The notes under the pieces are model-generated. The model ran no database searches. It was not told where the DNA came from and worked only from the letters and a program-made list of their open reading frames with translations. Source: JARYLZ01 sp964388275 (GTDB lineage Bacteria; Bacteroidota; Ignavibacteria; SZUA-365). Taken from it: a stretch of DNA of 64,000 nt. Each line of letters opens with the position of its first letter. Within the stretch, counting starts at the first letter, position 1. Shown piece after piece: positions 18,068 to 26,958 of the stretch. Location of the stretch: positions 9,490-73,489 of the forward strand of contig CAYLZD010000022.1 in NCBI GenBank assembly GCA_964388275.1, in the 5' to 3' direction. Made by a program: the position numbers and the translations under genes.

Positions 18068-19390
18068 TTATTTTTTTCCGCTGCCGAGTACGGTCACGTG
18101 ATTCTTCGGTCCCTTGACTACCCGGGTGGCGTTGCGCGTGTCGATGATGCGTTTTGCATGGCGCACGATCATGCCGTAATCGTACACGCTGTGGTCGGTC
18201 GTGATGACAACACAGTCGGCGCTTTCGAGAAGTTCCGGAGTAAGCGGCTGCGAACGCAGTTTCTTTCCGTTGATCCGGACTGTGGCGACGAAAGGATCGT
18301 TGTAGGAGAGCTTCCTGATGCCGTCGTCCATCAGCAGTTCCATGACGCGCAGAGCGGGGGAGTGGCGGACATCGTCCACATCCCTTTTGAAAGCGACGCC
18401 GAGCATCAATATTCGCGCGTCTTTGAGTGGGACGGAGATCATGCTGAACACGCGGTACATCATGTTCTTGACGTAGAAAGGCATGTTCTCGTTCGTCTCG
18501 GCGGCCAGCGTGATGAAGTTCGTCTGGAAATCGTATTTCCGCGCGGCCCAGGAGAGGTAGTAGGGATCGATGAGTATGCAGTGTCCGCCGATGCCGGGTC
18601 CCGGATAGAACGGCATGAAGCCGAAGGGCTTTGTTTTTGCCGCCTCGATGACTTCCCACATGTCGATGCCGCCCATCCGGTCGCAGAGAGTCGCCAGTTC
18701 GTTCACCAGCGCAATGTTCACGCTGCGGAATATGTTTTCGAGAAGTTTCTCCATTTCCGCGACTTTTGGATTGGAAACGGTCACCACCTGTGAGATCACC
18801 CGGCCGCTCACGAGCGCCGCCGCCTGCGTGCAGGCCTTCGTCACTCCTCCCACCACGACCGGAGTGTTGCCCGTCGTGAAAATCTTGTTTCCCGGATCTA
18901 TGCGTTCCGGTGAAAAGGCGAGGTGATAGTCGCGACCGACTACAAGACCGGTTTTCTGCAGTATCGGCAGAACATAACCCTCCGTCGTATTGGGAAACGT
19001 CGTGCTCTTCAGTATGACGACATGCCCCTTTCTCAGTCCGGGAGCAATGCCCTCGGCGGCTTGAACAATGTAGCTGATGTCCGGATCCTTATTGTCGGAG
19101 AACGGCGTGGGCACGCATATGAACAGCACATCGAGATCCGGTACGCTGCGGTAATCCGCCTCTGCGCGCAGGTCTCCTCGCTTGACCACGCTCTTCAGCT
19201 CGTCTCCCTCCACGTCGTCGATGTAGTTTTTCCCCGCGTTGATGGCTTCCACTTTCGACTTGTCGACGTCGATTCCGATGGTTGGGAAACCCGCTTTCGC
19301 ATATTCGACAGCCAGAGGGAGACCTACGTAGCCGAGTCCTATGACTCCCACGGTAAACTGGCCGTTCTGAAATTTGCCGGTTGTTGTCAA
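18068..19390 (-). CDS. UDP-N-acetylhexosamine 6-dehydrogenase (WbpA/WecC type)
   Basis: 440 residues of the UDP-glucose/GDP-mannose dehydrogenase family, which oxidises C6 to the uronic acid in two NAD+ steps. The Rossmann motif GVIGLGYVGLPLA opens the protein; the catalytic Cys is in GIGGHCILIDPYYLSW; CVPTPFSDNKDPDISY and MLGVAFKRDVDDVRHSPA mark the other domains. The GPGIGGHCI-DP-YL pattern and the neighbouring WecB point to UDP-GlcNAc or UDP-ManNAc as substrate, giving a HexNAc-uronic acid. The exact epimer cannot be set from sequence. Confidence 0.92.
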   Translation of the reverse strand: MTTTGKFQNGQFTVGVIGLGYVGLPLAVEYAKAGFPTIGIDVDKSKVEAINAGKNYIDDVEGDELKSVVKRGDLRAEADYRSVPDLDVLFICVPTPFSDNKDPDISYIVQAAEGIAPGLRKGHVVILKSTTFPNTTEGYVLPILQKTGLVVGRDYHLAFSPERIDPGNKIFTTGNTPVVVGGVTKACTQAAALVSGRVISQVVTVSNPKVAEMEKLLENIFRSVNIALVNELATLCDRMGGIDMWEVIEAAKTKPFGFMPFYPGPGIGGHCILIDPYYLSWAARKYDFQTNFITLAAETNENMPFYVKNMMYRVFSMISVPLKDARILMLGVAFKRDVDDVRHSPALRVMELLMDDGIRKLSYNDPFVATVRINGKKLRSQPLTPELLESADCVVITTDHSVYDYGMIVRHAKRIIDTRNATRVVKGPKNHVTVLGSGKK

Positions 19391-19406
19391 GCTGACCTCG
19401 GAAAGT

Positions 19407-20447
19407 TTATTGTTGTCGTTGAAGATATTGCTTTTCGTAGTATTCGATGTACTCGCCGGTCATGACGCGTTTCCACCAAGTCTCGTTCGTCCTGTACCAT
19501 TCGACGGTTTCACTCAAGCCGTCCTCGAAATTCACGGAAGGCGTCCAGCCGAGCTCTGCCACGATTTTCGCCGGATCTATGGCGTAACGTCGGTCATGCG
19601 CCGGCCGGTCCGCCACGTATCGGATCAGATTATCCGGTTTCCCGAGCAGGCGGAGTATTTCGCGGACAATGTCTATGTTCCTCCACTCGTTTTTCCCGCC
19701 GATATTATAGACCTCTCCGGCGCGTCCTCGGGTCAGCACTTCGCGCAACGCGGTCACATGATCTCTTGTGTGCAGCCAGTCACGGACGTTCAAGCCGTCG
19801 CCGTAGACCGGAAGGGGGATATCACGCACGGCGTTGATGATCATGAGAGGTATCAGCTTCTCCGGAAACTGGTATGGGCCGTAGTTGTTGGAACAGCGCG
19901 TTATCAGAACCGGAAAACCGAAGGTTTTGAAATATCCCATTACGATGAGATCGGAGGCGGCTTTGCTCGCGGCGTAAGGGCTTGTCGGGTCCAAAGGCGT
20001 GTTTTCCGTGAATGCGCCTTCCGGACCCAGAGCTCCGTAGACTTCGTCGGTGGAAACATGCAGGAAACGTTTTACACCGTGCCTGTATGAGGCCTCGAGC
20101 AGCGTGTGCGTCCCGAGCACATTGGTTCTTGTGAAAACCAGCGGTCCGAGTATGCTGCGGTCGACGTGCGATTCGGCGGCGAAGTGGACCACGGAATCGA
20201 TGCCGTGTTTCTCGAGTGTGTCGCGAACCGTTTTCTCATCGCAGATGTCCCCGCGGACGAATTCGAAACCATCTTTCAGATCAGCCAGGTTTTCGAGGTT
20301 GCCCGCGTAAGTCAACGCGTCCAGCACCACGATTCCGCCGGTGAAGAACCTTTCCATGACAGCCGCGCGGACGAACGCGCTGCCGATGAAACCGGCGCCT
20401 CCCGTCACAAGCACTTTTGCAGGATCGCTTGGTGGGTTCTGTTGCAT
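19407..20447 (-). CDS. rfbB: dTDP-glucose 4,6-dehydratase
   Basis: 346 residues of the extended SDR family. NAD-binding GGAGFIGSAFVR, the segment HFAAESHVDRSI, the DEVYG loop, the YxxxK pair in SPYAASKAASDL, and the diagnostic RCSNNYGPYQFPEKLIPL are all present. It converts dTDP-glucose to the 4-keto-6-deoxy sugar, the first step to dTDP-rhamnose and other deoxysugars. rfbA, rfbC and rfbD are not in the window. It is the first gene of the three-gene sugar operon, with its own promoter at 20484-20514. Confidence 0.94.
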   Translation of the reverse strand: MQQNPPSDPAKVLVTGGAGFIGSAFVRAAVMERFFTGGIVVLDALTYAGNLENLADLKDGFEFVRGDICDEKTVRDTLEKHGIDSVVHFAAESHVDRSILGPLVFTRTNVLGTHTLLEASYRHGVKRFLHVSTDEVYGALGPEGAFTENTPLDPTSPYAASKAASDLIVMGYFKTFGFPVLITRCSNNYGPYQFPEKLIPLMIINAVRDIPLPVYGDGLNVRDWLHTRDHVTALREVLTRGRAGEVYNIGGKNEWRNIDIVREILRLLGKPDNLIRYVADRPAHDRRYAIDPAKIVAELGWTPSVNFEDGLSETVEWYRTNETWWKRVMTGEYIEYYEKQYLQRQQ

Positions 20448-20786
20448 TTTGGAGCGCTGGATAATCCGCTATGATTCAAACTACAAATGTAGAAAAGTTG
20501 AAGTCCTTGAGCAATATGCCCGTTCGGCCCCTCCGGGATACCGGTGAAAAAACGGTCCTGCCGCGAATATTTTTACTTCGAGGCGGGAACTTTCGCGTGG
20601 CCGGACGCGTGTAAGGCGGGCGTCGGGAAACGACCGCCGGCCGGCGAGGCGGCCGCGACCATGCGCCGAAACCGACCGAGCACGCAAAAGGAAAGAAACA
20701 AGGACGATTTCCTGAAGACCGGGACTCGGAACGTCGACGCTTCACACCAACCTATCATTTCCACTCATCAAGAAGGGAGAATCAAC
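20448..20786. other. Divergent intergenic region, rfbB and hypothetical secreted protein
   Basis: 339 bases without a gene. It holds the rfbB promoter on the minus strand. I found no promoter with the same consensus for the plus-strand gene at 20787, only its strong ribosome-binding site (AGAAGGGAGA, 20770-20780). Confidence 0.6.
20484..20514 (-). promoter_or_regulatory. Promoter of the rfbB operon
   Basis: On the minus strand TTGCTC (20514-20509), 17 bases, TACATTTG (20491-20484), an exact TAnnTTTG -10 element. It leaves a leader of about 30 bases before the rfbB ATG, which has no visible Shine-Dalgarno. Confidence 0.75.
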
Positions 20787-21944
20787 ATGCATCGGAAAAC
20801 ACTTCTCATGGTTTTACTCATTTCGACGATTGCGACGGCGGGCATGTCGGCTCAATCCGCGTCGAACGTCGAAATCATCGATCCGGCCGACATCAGCGGT
20901 TTACGGGATCCGTCGGGAGATCCGTGGACCTCCTACGTCGATGTCGCTCAATTCTATCCGTCCATAGCGCTCAGGATGATCGTCGGCGAGGCGGCGGTCG
21001 TTCGGGCGTCTGATAGAACGGAAATACGATGGGATCACCCCTTGTCGCTTCAGAAGGCGACTCCGTACCTGCCGCTGTATGAATACAACAGCCCTTCGTA
21101 CGCGAACGAGGCGATCACCAAACCTTTCATCCTCCGGTCCGAGGACCGCCTGATGATGTTCCGGGATTTCGGATTTCGTTTCCCGTCGGTTACGAAGGAC
21201 GGCGCGGAATTGAGCTTTCGTGACGGCGCCGCCGGCATGAACATTTCCGACACGATCGAATTCAGGATAGAGATCGTAGATGCCGGCGATCGACGGGTCA
21301 TCAAAACACTGGACGGTTTCATTGTTCCGCCCTGTGACGACTGGAGTAAATTCACCGAAGTGCTGGCCCGCAGGGCGGCATCGCCGGCATTCGCGTCCGC
21401 GTCGTATCCGTTTCTTCTCACCTTGATTCCGGATGACGATGTCCTGAACCGTTCTATACGCCTCAGGGCGACGGCCGTTCACAGGCCGTCGAAAGGCGCG
21501 GGTTACGAGGACAGAGCCATTTATATGCGCTTTCAGGGATACGAACGGGTGTCAAAACATCTCATCGAGACATGGGGAGAACTGACGGCGGATTTCGAGA
21601 AAAAGGCGGAGACCTTGATAGCGGAGATGGGCAAGCAGAAGGCCGGGGACGCGATTCCTTACGGGAAAGCAAGGGATGGAAGCATCTCCATATATCCCAG
21701 CGTCCTGGCGGCGAGCGAGCCCGACCTCCTGATCGACGGAGGGGGGAAGGGCTTCGACGGCGATGTGATCGTCACGATAGCGGATGCGGTGGGTCGAGTA
21801 TTGCATCAGGAGCGCAGGGAAGCCGTGTCCGACGCCGATCTGATGTTCCGCCTGCCTGCGTCCGCGCTCGGGAGCGCGGTACTCTTCGCTTTCGTACGTT
21901 GCGGTGAACGGTTCAATTACACCCTTATCCGGGTGACAAAGTAA
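20787..21944 (+). CDS. Secreted protein of unknown function with possible degenerate T9SS tail
   Basis: 385 residues from the ATG at 20787, chosen for the strong AGAAGGGAGA 7 bases upstream and the signal peptide MHRKTLLMVLLISTIATAGMSAQS. I do not recognise the central region, which contains a beta-rich stretch (SEDRLMMFRDFGFRFPSV onward). The C-terminal 75 residues (VTIADAVGRVLHQERREA, then LPASALGSAVLFAFVRC and a basic end) have the strand order of a T9SS sorting domain but lack the usual PNP opening. It is followed after 10 bases by another small secreted protein gene, so the two form a transcription unit. Confidence 0.7.
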   Translation: MHRKTLLMVLLISTIATAGMSAQSASNVEIIDPADISGLRDPSGDPWTSYVDVAQFYPSIALRMIVGEAAVVRASDRTEIRWDHPLSLQKATPYLPLYEYNSPSYANEAITKPFILRSEDRLMMFRDFGFRFPSVTKDGAELSFRDGAAGMNISDTIEFRIEIVDAGDRRVIKTLDGFIVPPCDDWSKFTEVLARRAASPAFASASYPFLLTLIPDDDVLNRSIRLRATAVHRPSKGAGYEDRAIYMRFQGYERVSKHLIETWGELTADFEKKAETLIAEMGKQKAGDAIPYGKARDGSISIYPSVLAASEPDLLIDGGGKGFDGDVIVTIADAVGRVLHQERREAVSDADLMFRLPASALGSAVLFAFVRCGERFNYTLIRVTK

Positions 21945-21954
21945 GGGGGCGGCC

Positions 21955-22506
21955 ATGAAAAACACAAGATTCATCACGGTCATGATTTTCGCCGCCATGC
22001 TGTCGCTTTCCGGCAGTTCTCTCGCTTCGGATTACCGGGCCGACGATCTTACATACGAGGAGTGGCTGGAGAGATACGGAGGGTACCTCGGCGGCGGCGG
22101 CATGGTCTGCAAAAACGGTTATCTGGATTACTCGCTCGGCGGATTGGGCACGGTTACGAAGTATATCGTTTCACCGGTCATCGCAGTGATCATCGCCACG
22201 CGCACGGGTTGTCCGGTAGTCGGCGCGCTGGCCGGCGGGCTGCTCAATTACGGAGCAACCTTCGCCACCGATGAATTGGCGTGGCTGTGTCGCTGCGCTC
22301 CGGTGATGTTCGATACGGAACGCATTTATCGCGACGCGGACGGCCACCCTATCATGACCGAGACCAGGACGTTGAAGACACAGTGCTGTACGGTCACTCC
22401 CGTGCATCTGATGAGCACTTTGCTCGCCAAGTGCATGCTGCCTTATCCGACGATAGACATGTGCATAAAAGACACGGAAATCGGGGCGAACCGTTGTTTC
22501 AGATAG
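21955..22506 (+). CDS. Small secreted cysteine-rich protein of unknown function
   Basis: 183 residues with a signal peptide (VMIFAAMLSLSGSSLAS) and a strong ribosome-binding site (AAGGGGG). The mature part has nine cysteines, including CRC, CC and a spaced C-terminal set (AKCML, DMCIK, NRCFR), and one hydrophobic glycine-rich stretch (YIVSPVIAVIIATRTGCPVVGALAGG) that may insert in a membrane. No family is recognised. The odd cysteine number leaves one free thiol or an intermolecular bond. It lies 10 bases after the larger secreted protein gene and is closed by the hairpin at 22553-22582. Confidence 0.7.
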   Translation: MKNTRFITVMIFAAMLSLSGSSLASDYRADDLTYEEWLERYGGYLGGGGMVCKNGYLDYSLGGLGTVTKYIVSPVIAVIIATRTGCPVVGALAGGLLNYGATFATDELAWLCRCAPVMFDTERIYRDADGHPIMTETRTLKTQCCTVTPVHLMSTLLAKCMLPYPTIDMCIKDTEIGANRCFR

Positions 22507-22552
22507 ATAATTGCGACGTTTTTCCGACGCCTACAGCCCGCTGAAAACACAG

Positions 22553-22582
22553 GAGCCGTCCCGGCATACTCCGGGACGGCTC
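22553..22582. terminator. Bidirectional terminator hairpin
   Basis: A perfect 12-bp stem (GAGCCGTCCCGG, 22553-22564, with 22571-22582) with a 6-base loop between the two convergent units. On the minus strand it is followed by TGTTTTC, which would help terminate the YVTN gene; on the plus strand the tail is only TCTATATA. Confidence 0.7.
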
Positions 22583-22644
22583 TCTATATATCGGCAACCG
22601 CTCGATCTTTATATTCTTTACGACTGCAATGGCCAGGCAACCGG

Positions 22645-23673
22645 TCACTTGTTCACAACCGCAATTCCCGCAATGCGCGTGCGCAGCGATATGGACCGGA
22701 TGTGTTCAAGTGTCTCCATGTTGTACCACTTCAATTCCTCGGCGGCGATATAGCATGTTTTTCCGTCGGGTGATGTCATGATGCCCCGTTCCACCACACC
22801 GGAATTGAAAAGCTTGACCACCTCGTCCTTGGATGCCTCTATCACGTTGACGCCGTCAACTTCCTTGAGATTGGTTTTTCTGTTGATCACGAAAGCGAAA
22901 CGGCCGTCCTGTCCGAAATGGATTCCTGTCTGATTGCCGGTCTTGTATTTCGGTATCGCGATCTCAGCGCCGGGCGCATACGTGTCGGTATTGAACGCCT
23001 GCGCCTTGTTTTTCGCTCCATAGATGACATATCCTTTGGGCGAGGCCGGGCTGCATGCGATTCCCGAAGCGTCGGCGACGAGACCGGGGAGCAGATCCAC
23101 CGTCCCTGTTTGCTGCAGATCATCGACGCCGAAGACGCGCAGACCCTCTCCTTTGTTCAGAACGAAAAGTTTGCGTCCGTCGTTCGAGACCGACATCGCT
23201 GCGATGTTCTTTCCGGCCTCGCATTGCCCGACTATCAGTTCTTTTTGCGTGTCGATGACATACACCCGCAGTTGTTCGTCGTCTTTCTCGCCTCTTTCCG
23301 CGACGAAAATCTTCAGCCCGTCGGGCGTACGCGCAATCGGTCCGGCGAATATGCCTCTGCGGTTCACGGGAAGACGCAGCACCTGGGATACGCGCTTCTC
23401 CTTGAGCGACACGATCGATACCGTGATCTCGCCGGTGTTGCTGACGAAAACCTTGCTCGCGTCGGCGTTGAGGGCGATCATATCCGGCGCCCGGCCGATC
23501 TGTATTCTCTGCACCAGTTGTCCCTTTTCGGGATCGACGATGGCAAGGTTGCCCTCGTCATGGAGGACGGCGTACACCATGTGCTTTTGGGCGTTGAGTT
23601 CGGTTGCGGGACCCGTCAGGAATCCCGCCGCGAGAAGTACAATGCAAGCGGTCTGGAATAATGAAGTTTTCAT
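22645..23673 (-). CDS. Periplasmic YVTN-type beta-propeller protein
   Basis: 342 residues from the ATG at 23673; the frame extends to 23811 but that part overlaps the promoter and the frr terminator. A signal peptide (FQTACIVLLAAGFLTGPA) precedes repeated blades such as LAIVDPEKGQLVQRIQIGRAPDMIALNADASKVFVSN and VYVIDTQKELIVGQ, ARTPDGLKIFVAERGE and MSVSNDGRKLFVLNKGE, as in the YVTN/40-residue propeller family. Binding of a protein or polysaccharide is likely; no catalytic residues stand out. Confidence 0.82.
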   Translation of the reverse strand: MKTSLFQTACIVLLAAGFLTGPATELNAQKHMVYAVLHDEGNLAIVDPEKGQLVQRIQIGRAPDMIALNADASKVFVSNTGEITVSIVSLKEKRVSQVLRLPVNRRGIFAGPIARTPDGLKIFVAERGEKDDEQLRVYVIDTQKELIVGQCEAGKNIAAMSVSNDGRKLFVLNKGEGLRVFGVDDLQQTGTVDLLPGLVADASGIACSPASPKGYVIYGAKNKAQAFNTDTYAPGAEIAIPKYKTGNQTGIHFGQDGRFAFVINRKTNLKEVDGVNVIEASKDEVVKLFNSGVVERGIMTSPDGKTCYIAAEELKWYNMETLEHIRSISLRTRIAGIAVVNK

Positions 23674-23722
23674 GGCGTCGGGGAAGTGCTGTGATGGGTG
23701 GGTTGAGCATACCGTATAAATA

Positions 23723-23753
23723 CAATGGTAGCAAAGTGACGCATCGCAATCAA
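23723..23753 (-). promoter_or_regulatory. Promoter of the YVTN propeller gene
   Basis: On the minus strand TTGATT (23753-23748), 17 bases, TACCATTG (23730-23723), one base off TAnnTTTG. It implies a leader of about 43 bases to the ATG at 23673. Confidence 0.6.
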
Positions 23754-23795
23754 GAGCGGAGATCGGAGCGTCGCTTGCGCATCCCGCTCGAGCAT

Positions 23796-23836
23796 AAAAA
23801 CAGCGGGCCATCCTTGAGCGCTTCCAGGACGGCCCG
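23796..23836 (-). terminator. Rho-independent terminator of the rplM-frr operon
   Basis: On the minus strand an 11-bp stem with one G-U pair (arms 23836-23826 and 23814-23804) is followed by GCTGTTTTTA. It lies 21 bases after the frr stop and just before the promoter of the next minus-strand gene, so it separates two units. Confidence 0.85.
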
Positions 23837-23856
23837 TGCAGGAGATCACGGGGAGG

Positions 23857-24417
23857 TCAGACCTCCATTATTTCCGACTCTTTGCTTTTCAGGAATTGGT
23901 CGATTTCAGCGGTATGTTTGTCCGTCATCTCCTGAATCAATTTCTCCGCTTTTTTCCGCTCGTCTTCGGATGTGTGCTCTTCCTTCTCCGCTTTTTTGAG
24001 ATGCTCGTTCGCGTCGCGCCGTATGTTCCGGAGCGCGACTTTCGCTTCCTCGCCGAAGCGGCGGACCAGTTTGACGAATTCCCTGCGGCGTTCCTCGTTC
24101 AGAGGCGGGATGGGAACACGGATAACGGCGCCGTCATTCGACGGATTGAGTCCCAGGCCGGCCGAAAGAATCGCTTTCTCGATTGCCTGTATCGTGCCGC
24201 GGTCCCAGGGTTGCACGGAAAGAGTGTGAGGGTCGAGAACGGACACGTTGGCCACCTGATTGAGCGGCATCGTGGCGCCGTAAGCTTCAACTTTTACCGA
24301 ATCGAGCAGGGCGGTCGTGGCCTTGCCGGTGCGGATTTTGTGAAGTTCCTGCCGCAGCGCGTCCACTGATTTGTCCATGCGCGAGGACGCGTCCTTAATA
24401 TAAGTGTTGATCGGCAT
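23857..24417 (-). CDS. frr: Ribosome recycling factor
   Basis: 186 residues, normal length. With EF-G it splits post-termination ribosomes. The two-domain pattern is clear: helix I (DASSRMDKSVDALRQELHKIRTGKATTALLDSVKVEAYG), domain II (SVLDPHTLSVQPWDRGTIQAIEKAI, GLNPSNDGAVIRVPIPPLNEERRREFVK) and the returning helices (VALRNIRRDANEHLKK). It is the last gene of the translation operon, 12 bases downstream of pyrH. Confidence 0.97.
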   Translation of the reverse strand: MPINTYIKDASSRMDKSVDALRQELHKIRTGKATTALLDSVKVEAYGATMPLNQVANVSVLDPHTLSVQPWDRGTIQAIEKAILSAGLGLNPSNDGAVIRVPIPPLNEERRREFVKLVRRFGEEAKVALRNIRRDANEHLKKAEKEEHTSEDERKKAEKLIQEMTDKHTAEIDQFLKSKESEIMEV

Positions 24418-24429
24418 GCGGTGCTCCGT

Positions 24430-25182
24430 CTATTTGTCTGAATTGTATGTCAAGGCGGCAGCGGTATCCGAGGAGATCAGTGTTCCGATATTTTCGCCGA
24501 GGAGAAGGCGTCTCAGATTACCGGAGCGCATTACGTTGAAGACGACGATGGGAAGATCGTTTTCCCTGCAGAGCGTGATCGCGGTCATGTCCATCACGCG
24601 CAGATCCCTGCGGATGACCTCGTCGAAGCTGATGTATTCGAAGCGGACCGCGGAACTGTGTTTTTCCGGATCTGAATCGAAAACGCCGTCGACCCGCGTT
24701 CCCTTGATGATGACGTCGGCTTCGATTTCGACGGCTCGGAGCGCGGCGGCCGTGTCGGTCGTGAAATTGGGATTGCCCGTGCCCGCGCCCAGAATCACGA
24801 CACGTCCCTTTTCGAGGTGCCGTATGGCTCTGCGCCTTATGTAGGGCTCCGCGATCTGATTCATTTCGATCGCGCTGGTGAGACGAGTGAAAATACCCTT
24901 GCTTTCGAGCATGTTCTGGAGGGCGAGGGAGTTGATCATGGTCGCCAGCATGCCCATCTGATCGCCGGATGCCTTGTGAATGCCTTCGGCAACGGCGGCG
25001 ACCCCGCGATAGATATTGCCGCCTCCCAGCACAATTCCCACCTGGGCGCCCAGTTCCAGCGCGGAGATTATCTCATCGGCGTACTTTTCCAGCACGCAGC
25101 GGTCGATTCCATAAGAGCGTTCCCCCATCAGGGATTCGCCGCTGAGTTTTAAAAGAATGCGTTTGTATTTCAGGTCCGCCAT
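24430..25182 (-). CDS. pyrH: Uridylate kinase
   Basis: 250 residues of the bacterial hexameric UMP kinase family, making UDP from UMP and ATP. KRILLKLSGESLMG, the GGGNIYRG loop, GDQMGMLATMINSLAL and GTGNPNFTTDTAAALRA are typical. It lies between tsf and frr, as in most bacteria. Confidence 0.97.
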   Translation of the reverse strand: MADLKYKRILLKLSGESLMGERSYGIDRCVLEKYADEIISALELGAQVGIVLGGGNIYRGVAAVAEGIHKASGDQMGMLATMINSLALQNMLESKGIFTRLTSAIEMNQIAEPYIRRRAIRHLEKGRVVILGAGTGNPNFTTDTAAALRAVEIEADVIIKGTRVDGVFDSDPEKHSSAVRFEYISFDEVIRRDLRVMDMTAITLCRENDLPIVVFNVMRSGNLRRLLLGENIGTLISSDTAAALTYNSDK

Positions 25183-25249
25183 TTTTTCAACGGTGCTGTC
25201 TTATCGGTCGTCTATCGGGTGGCGGCTGCTCCGGCGGGCCGCCGGTGCT

Positions 25250-26098
25250 TCAGGCGCCTTCGCCGACCTGGAACCTGACGAAGCGCTTCACCAGGATCGG
25301 GCAGCCGCCCGTTCCGGCGATTTCGTCGACGTGTTCCTTGACGGTTTTTGTTCCGTCACGAATATAGCTCTGTTCAAGGAGGGTGAACTCCTGAAAGTAC
25401 TTGTTCAGCTTCCCTTCGGCGATACGGTCGACGATGCCGTCGGGTTTGCCCTGCTCGCGGGCCTGCTGGCGATAGATGTCGAGTTCCTTTTCGCGGACGT
25501 CTTCAGGCACCGAGGAACGGTCGATCGCCACCGGATTCATGGCTGCAACCTGCATGGCCAAGTCCTTGCCCAGCATCGTCACGGCGTCGGACGCCGGCGC
25601 TTCGAGTTCGAGCATCACTCCGAGTTTTGCGCCGGGGTGAATGTAATCGATTATGACGCCTTCCGACGCGAAGATCGCGAAGCGCTTGACGTCTAGTTTT
25701 TCCCCGATCCTGCCCACGGCTTCGGTCAGCGCGTCCGCCACGGTCCTGTCTCCCTTGCGGGAGGCCAGCAGCGACTCGATGTCGGCCGGCCGGACTTTGC
25801 GGACGGTTTCCATGACTTCGGAGGCGAAGCCGAGGAAATCCGCGCTACGCGCCACGAAATCCGTTTCGCAATTCACCTCCAGGATACAGCCAAGGCCGTT
25901 TTCAATGCTGGAGAGGACCACGCCTTCATTTGCTGAACGGTCCATGCGTTTTTCCGCGGTGGCGGCGCCTTTTTTCCTCAGGTAGTCCACCGCTTTTTCC
26001 ATGTCGCCTTCGGATTCGGCCAGCGCTTTTTTGCAGTCCATCATGCCGGCGCCGGTTTTGTCGCGGAGGGCCTTTACACTTGCCGCTGTGATTTCCAT
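25250..26098 (-). CDS. tsf: Translation elongation factor Ts
   Basis: 282 residues. The N-terminal UBA-like domain (KALRDKTGAGMMDCKKALAE, with the TGAGMMDCKKAL signature) is followed by the core with NCETDFVAR and the dimerisation part. It exchanges GDP for GTP on EF-Tu. It follows rpsB by 40 bases. Confidence 0.97.
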   Translation of the reverse strand: MEITAASVKALRDKTGAGMMDCKKALAESEGDMEKAVDYLRKKGAATAEKRMDRSANEGVVLSSIENGLGCILEVNCETDFVARSADFLGFASEVMETVRKVRPADIESLLASRKGDRTVADALTEAVGRIGEKLDVKRFAIFASEGVIIDYIHPGAKLGVMLELEAPASDAVTMLGKDLAMQVAAMNPVAIDRSSVPEDVREKELDIYRQQAREQGKPDGIVDRIAEGKLNKYFQEFTLLEQSYIRDGTKTVKEHVDEIAGTGGCPILVKRFVRFQVGEGA

Positions 26099-26138
26099 AA
26101 TTCTATCCGTGTCTGCGAGATTTTGGGTTTCCGTGATA

Positions 26139-26909
26139 TTACTGCGAGACCGGCTCTTCTTCTTCCTGAGGAGTTTCCTTGGCCAGCCGCTCTTCTTCGG
26201 CCTCTTGTTCCGCTTTAAGGAGCCTGGCTTTCTCGTGACCTTCCTCGACTGCTGCCGCTATCGATTGTGCCACGATTTCCACCGTCTTGGAAGAGTCGTC
26301 GTTTCCTGGAATCGGATATTCGACGAGAGTGGGGTCGCAATTCGTATCGACTATTGCGACAACTGGGATTCCAAGCGTGCGCGCTTCCTTCAGCGCGATA
26401 TGCTCCTTTTTGATATCGACGACGAACACGGCGCCGGGGAGTCGGCTCATGTCGACTATGCCGCTGAGAATCTTGTTCAGCCGTTCCTTTTCGCGGCTGA
26501 GCATGAGGCGTTCCTTCTTGGTTATTTTGTCGAAGGTGCCGTCGATTTCCATTTTTTCAATGTTCGTGAGGCGCTTTATGCTCTTCCGGATAGTCGTGAA
26601 ATTGGTGAGCATTCCGCCGAGCCAGCGCTCGGTGACGTAGTTTTGTCCGCTTTGTTCGGCAATTGAGCGGATGATGTCTTTCGCCTGTTTTTTGGTTCCG
26701 ACGTACAAGAGGCGTTTGCCCTGCGAAACGATTCCTGTAACGGCTTCGCAGGCGGCATCGATTTTTTCCTGCGTTTTCTTAAGATCGATGATATGGATGC
26801 CGTTGCGCTGCATGAAAATGAACGGTTTCATTTTCGGGTTCCATCTTCTAGTCAGATGGCCGAAATGCGCGCCTGCGGCAAGCAGTTCTTCGAGCTGAAC
26901 TCGTGGCAT
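26139..26909 (-). CDS. rpsB: 30S ribosomal protein S2
   Basis: 256 residues. HFGHLTRRWNPKMKPFIF, NGIHIIDLKKTQEKI, the coiled-coil insertion (FDKITKKERLMLSREKERLNKILSG) and IPVVAIVDTNCDPTLVEYPIPGNDDS are all typical. The tail is an acidic Glu-rich extension (EEERLAKETPQEEEE), as often seen in Bacteroidota. The 125 bases upstream hold a structured leader (26959-26997). Confidence 0.97.
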   Translation of the reverse strand: MPRVQLEELLAAGAHFGHLTRRWNPKMKPFIFMQRNGIHIIDLKKTQEKIDAACEAVTGIVSQGKRLLYVGTKKQAKDIIRSIAEQSGQNYVTERWLGGMLTNFTTIRKSIKRLTNIEKMEIDGTFDKITKKERLMLSREKERLNKILSGIVDMSRLPGAVFVVDIKKEHIALKEARTLGIPVVAIVDTNCDPTLVEYPIPGNDDSSKTVEIVAQSIAAAVEEGHEKARLLKAEQEAEEERLAKETPQEEEEPVSQ

Positions 26910-26958
26910 GATTTGACTCCTCTACGGTTTGGTTGTTTCCACTGCGCCCATCTTCTCA

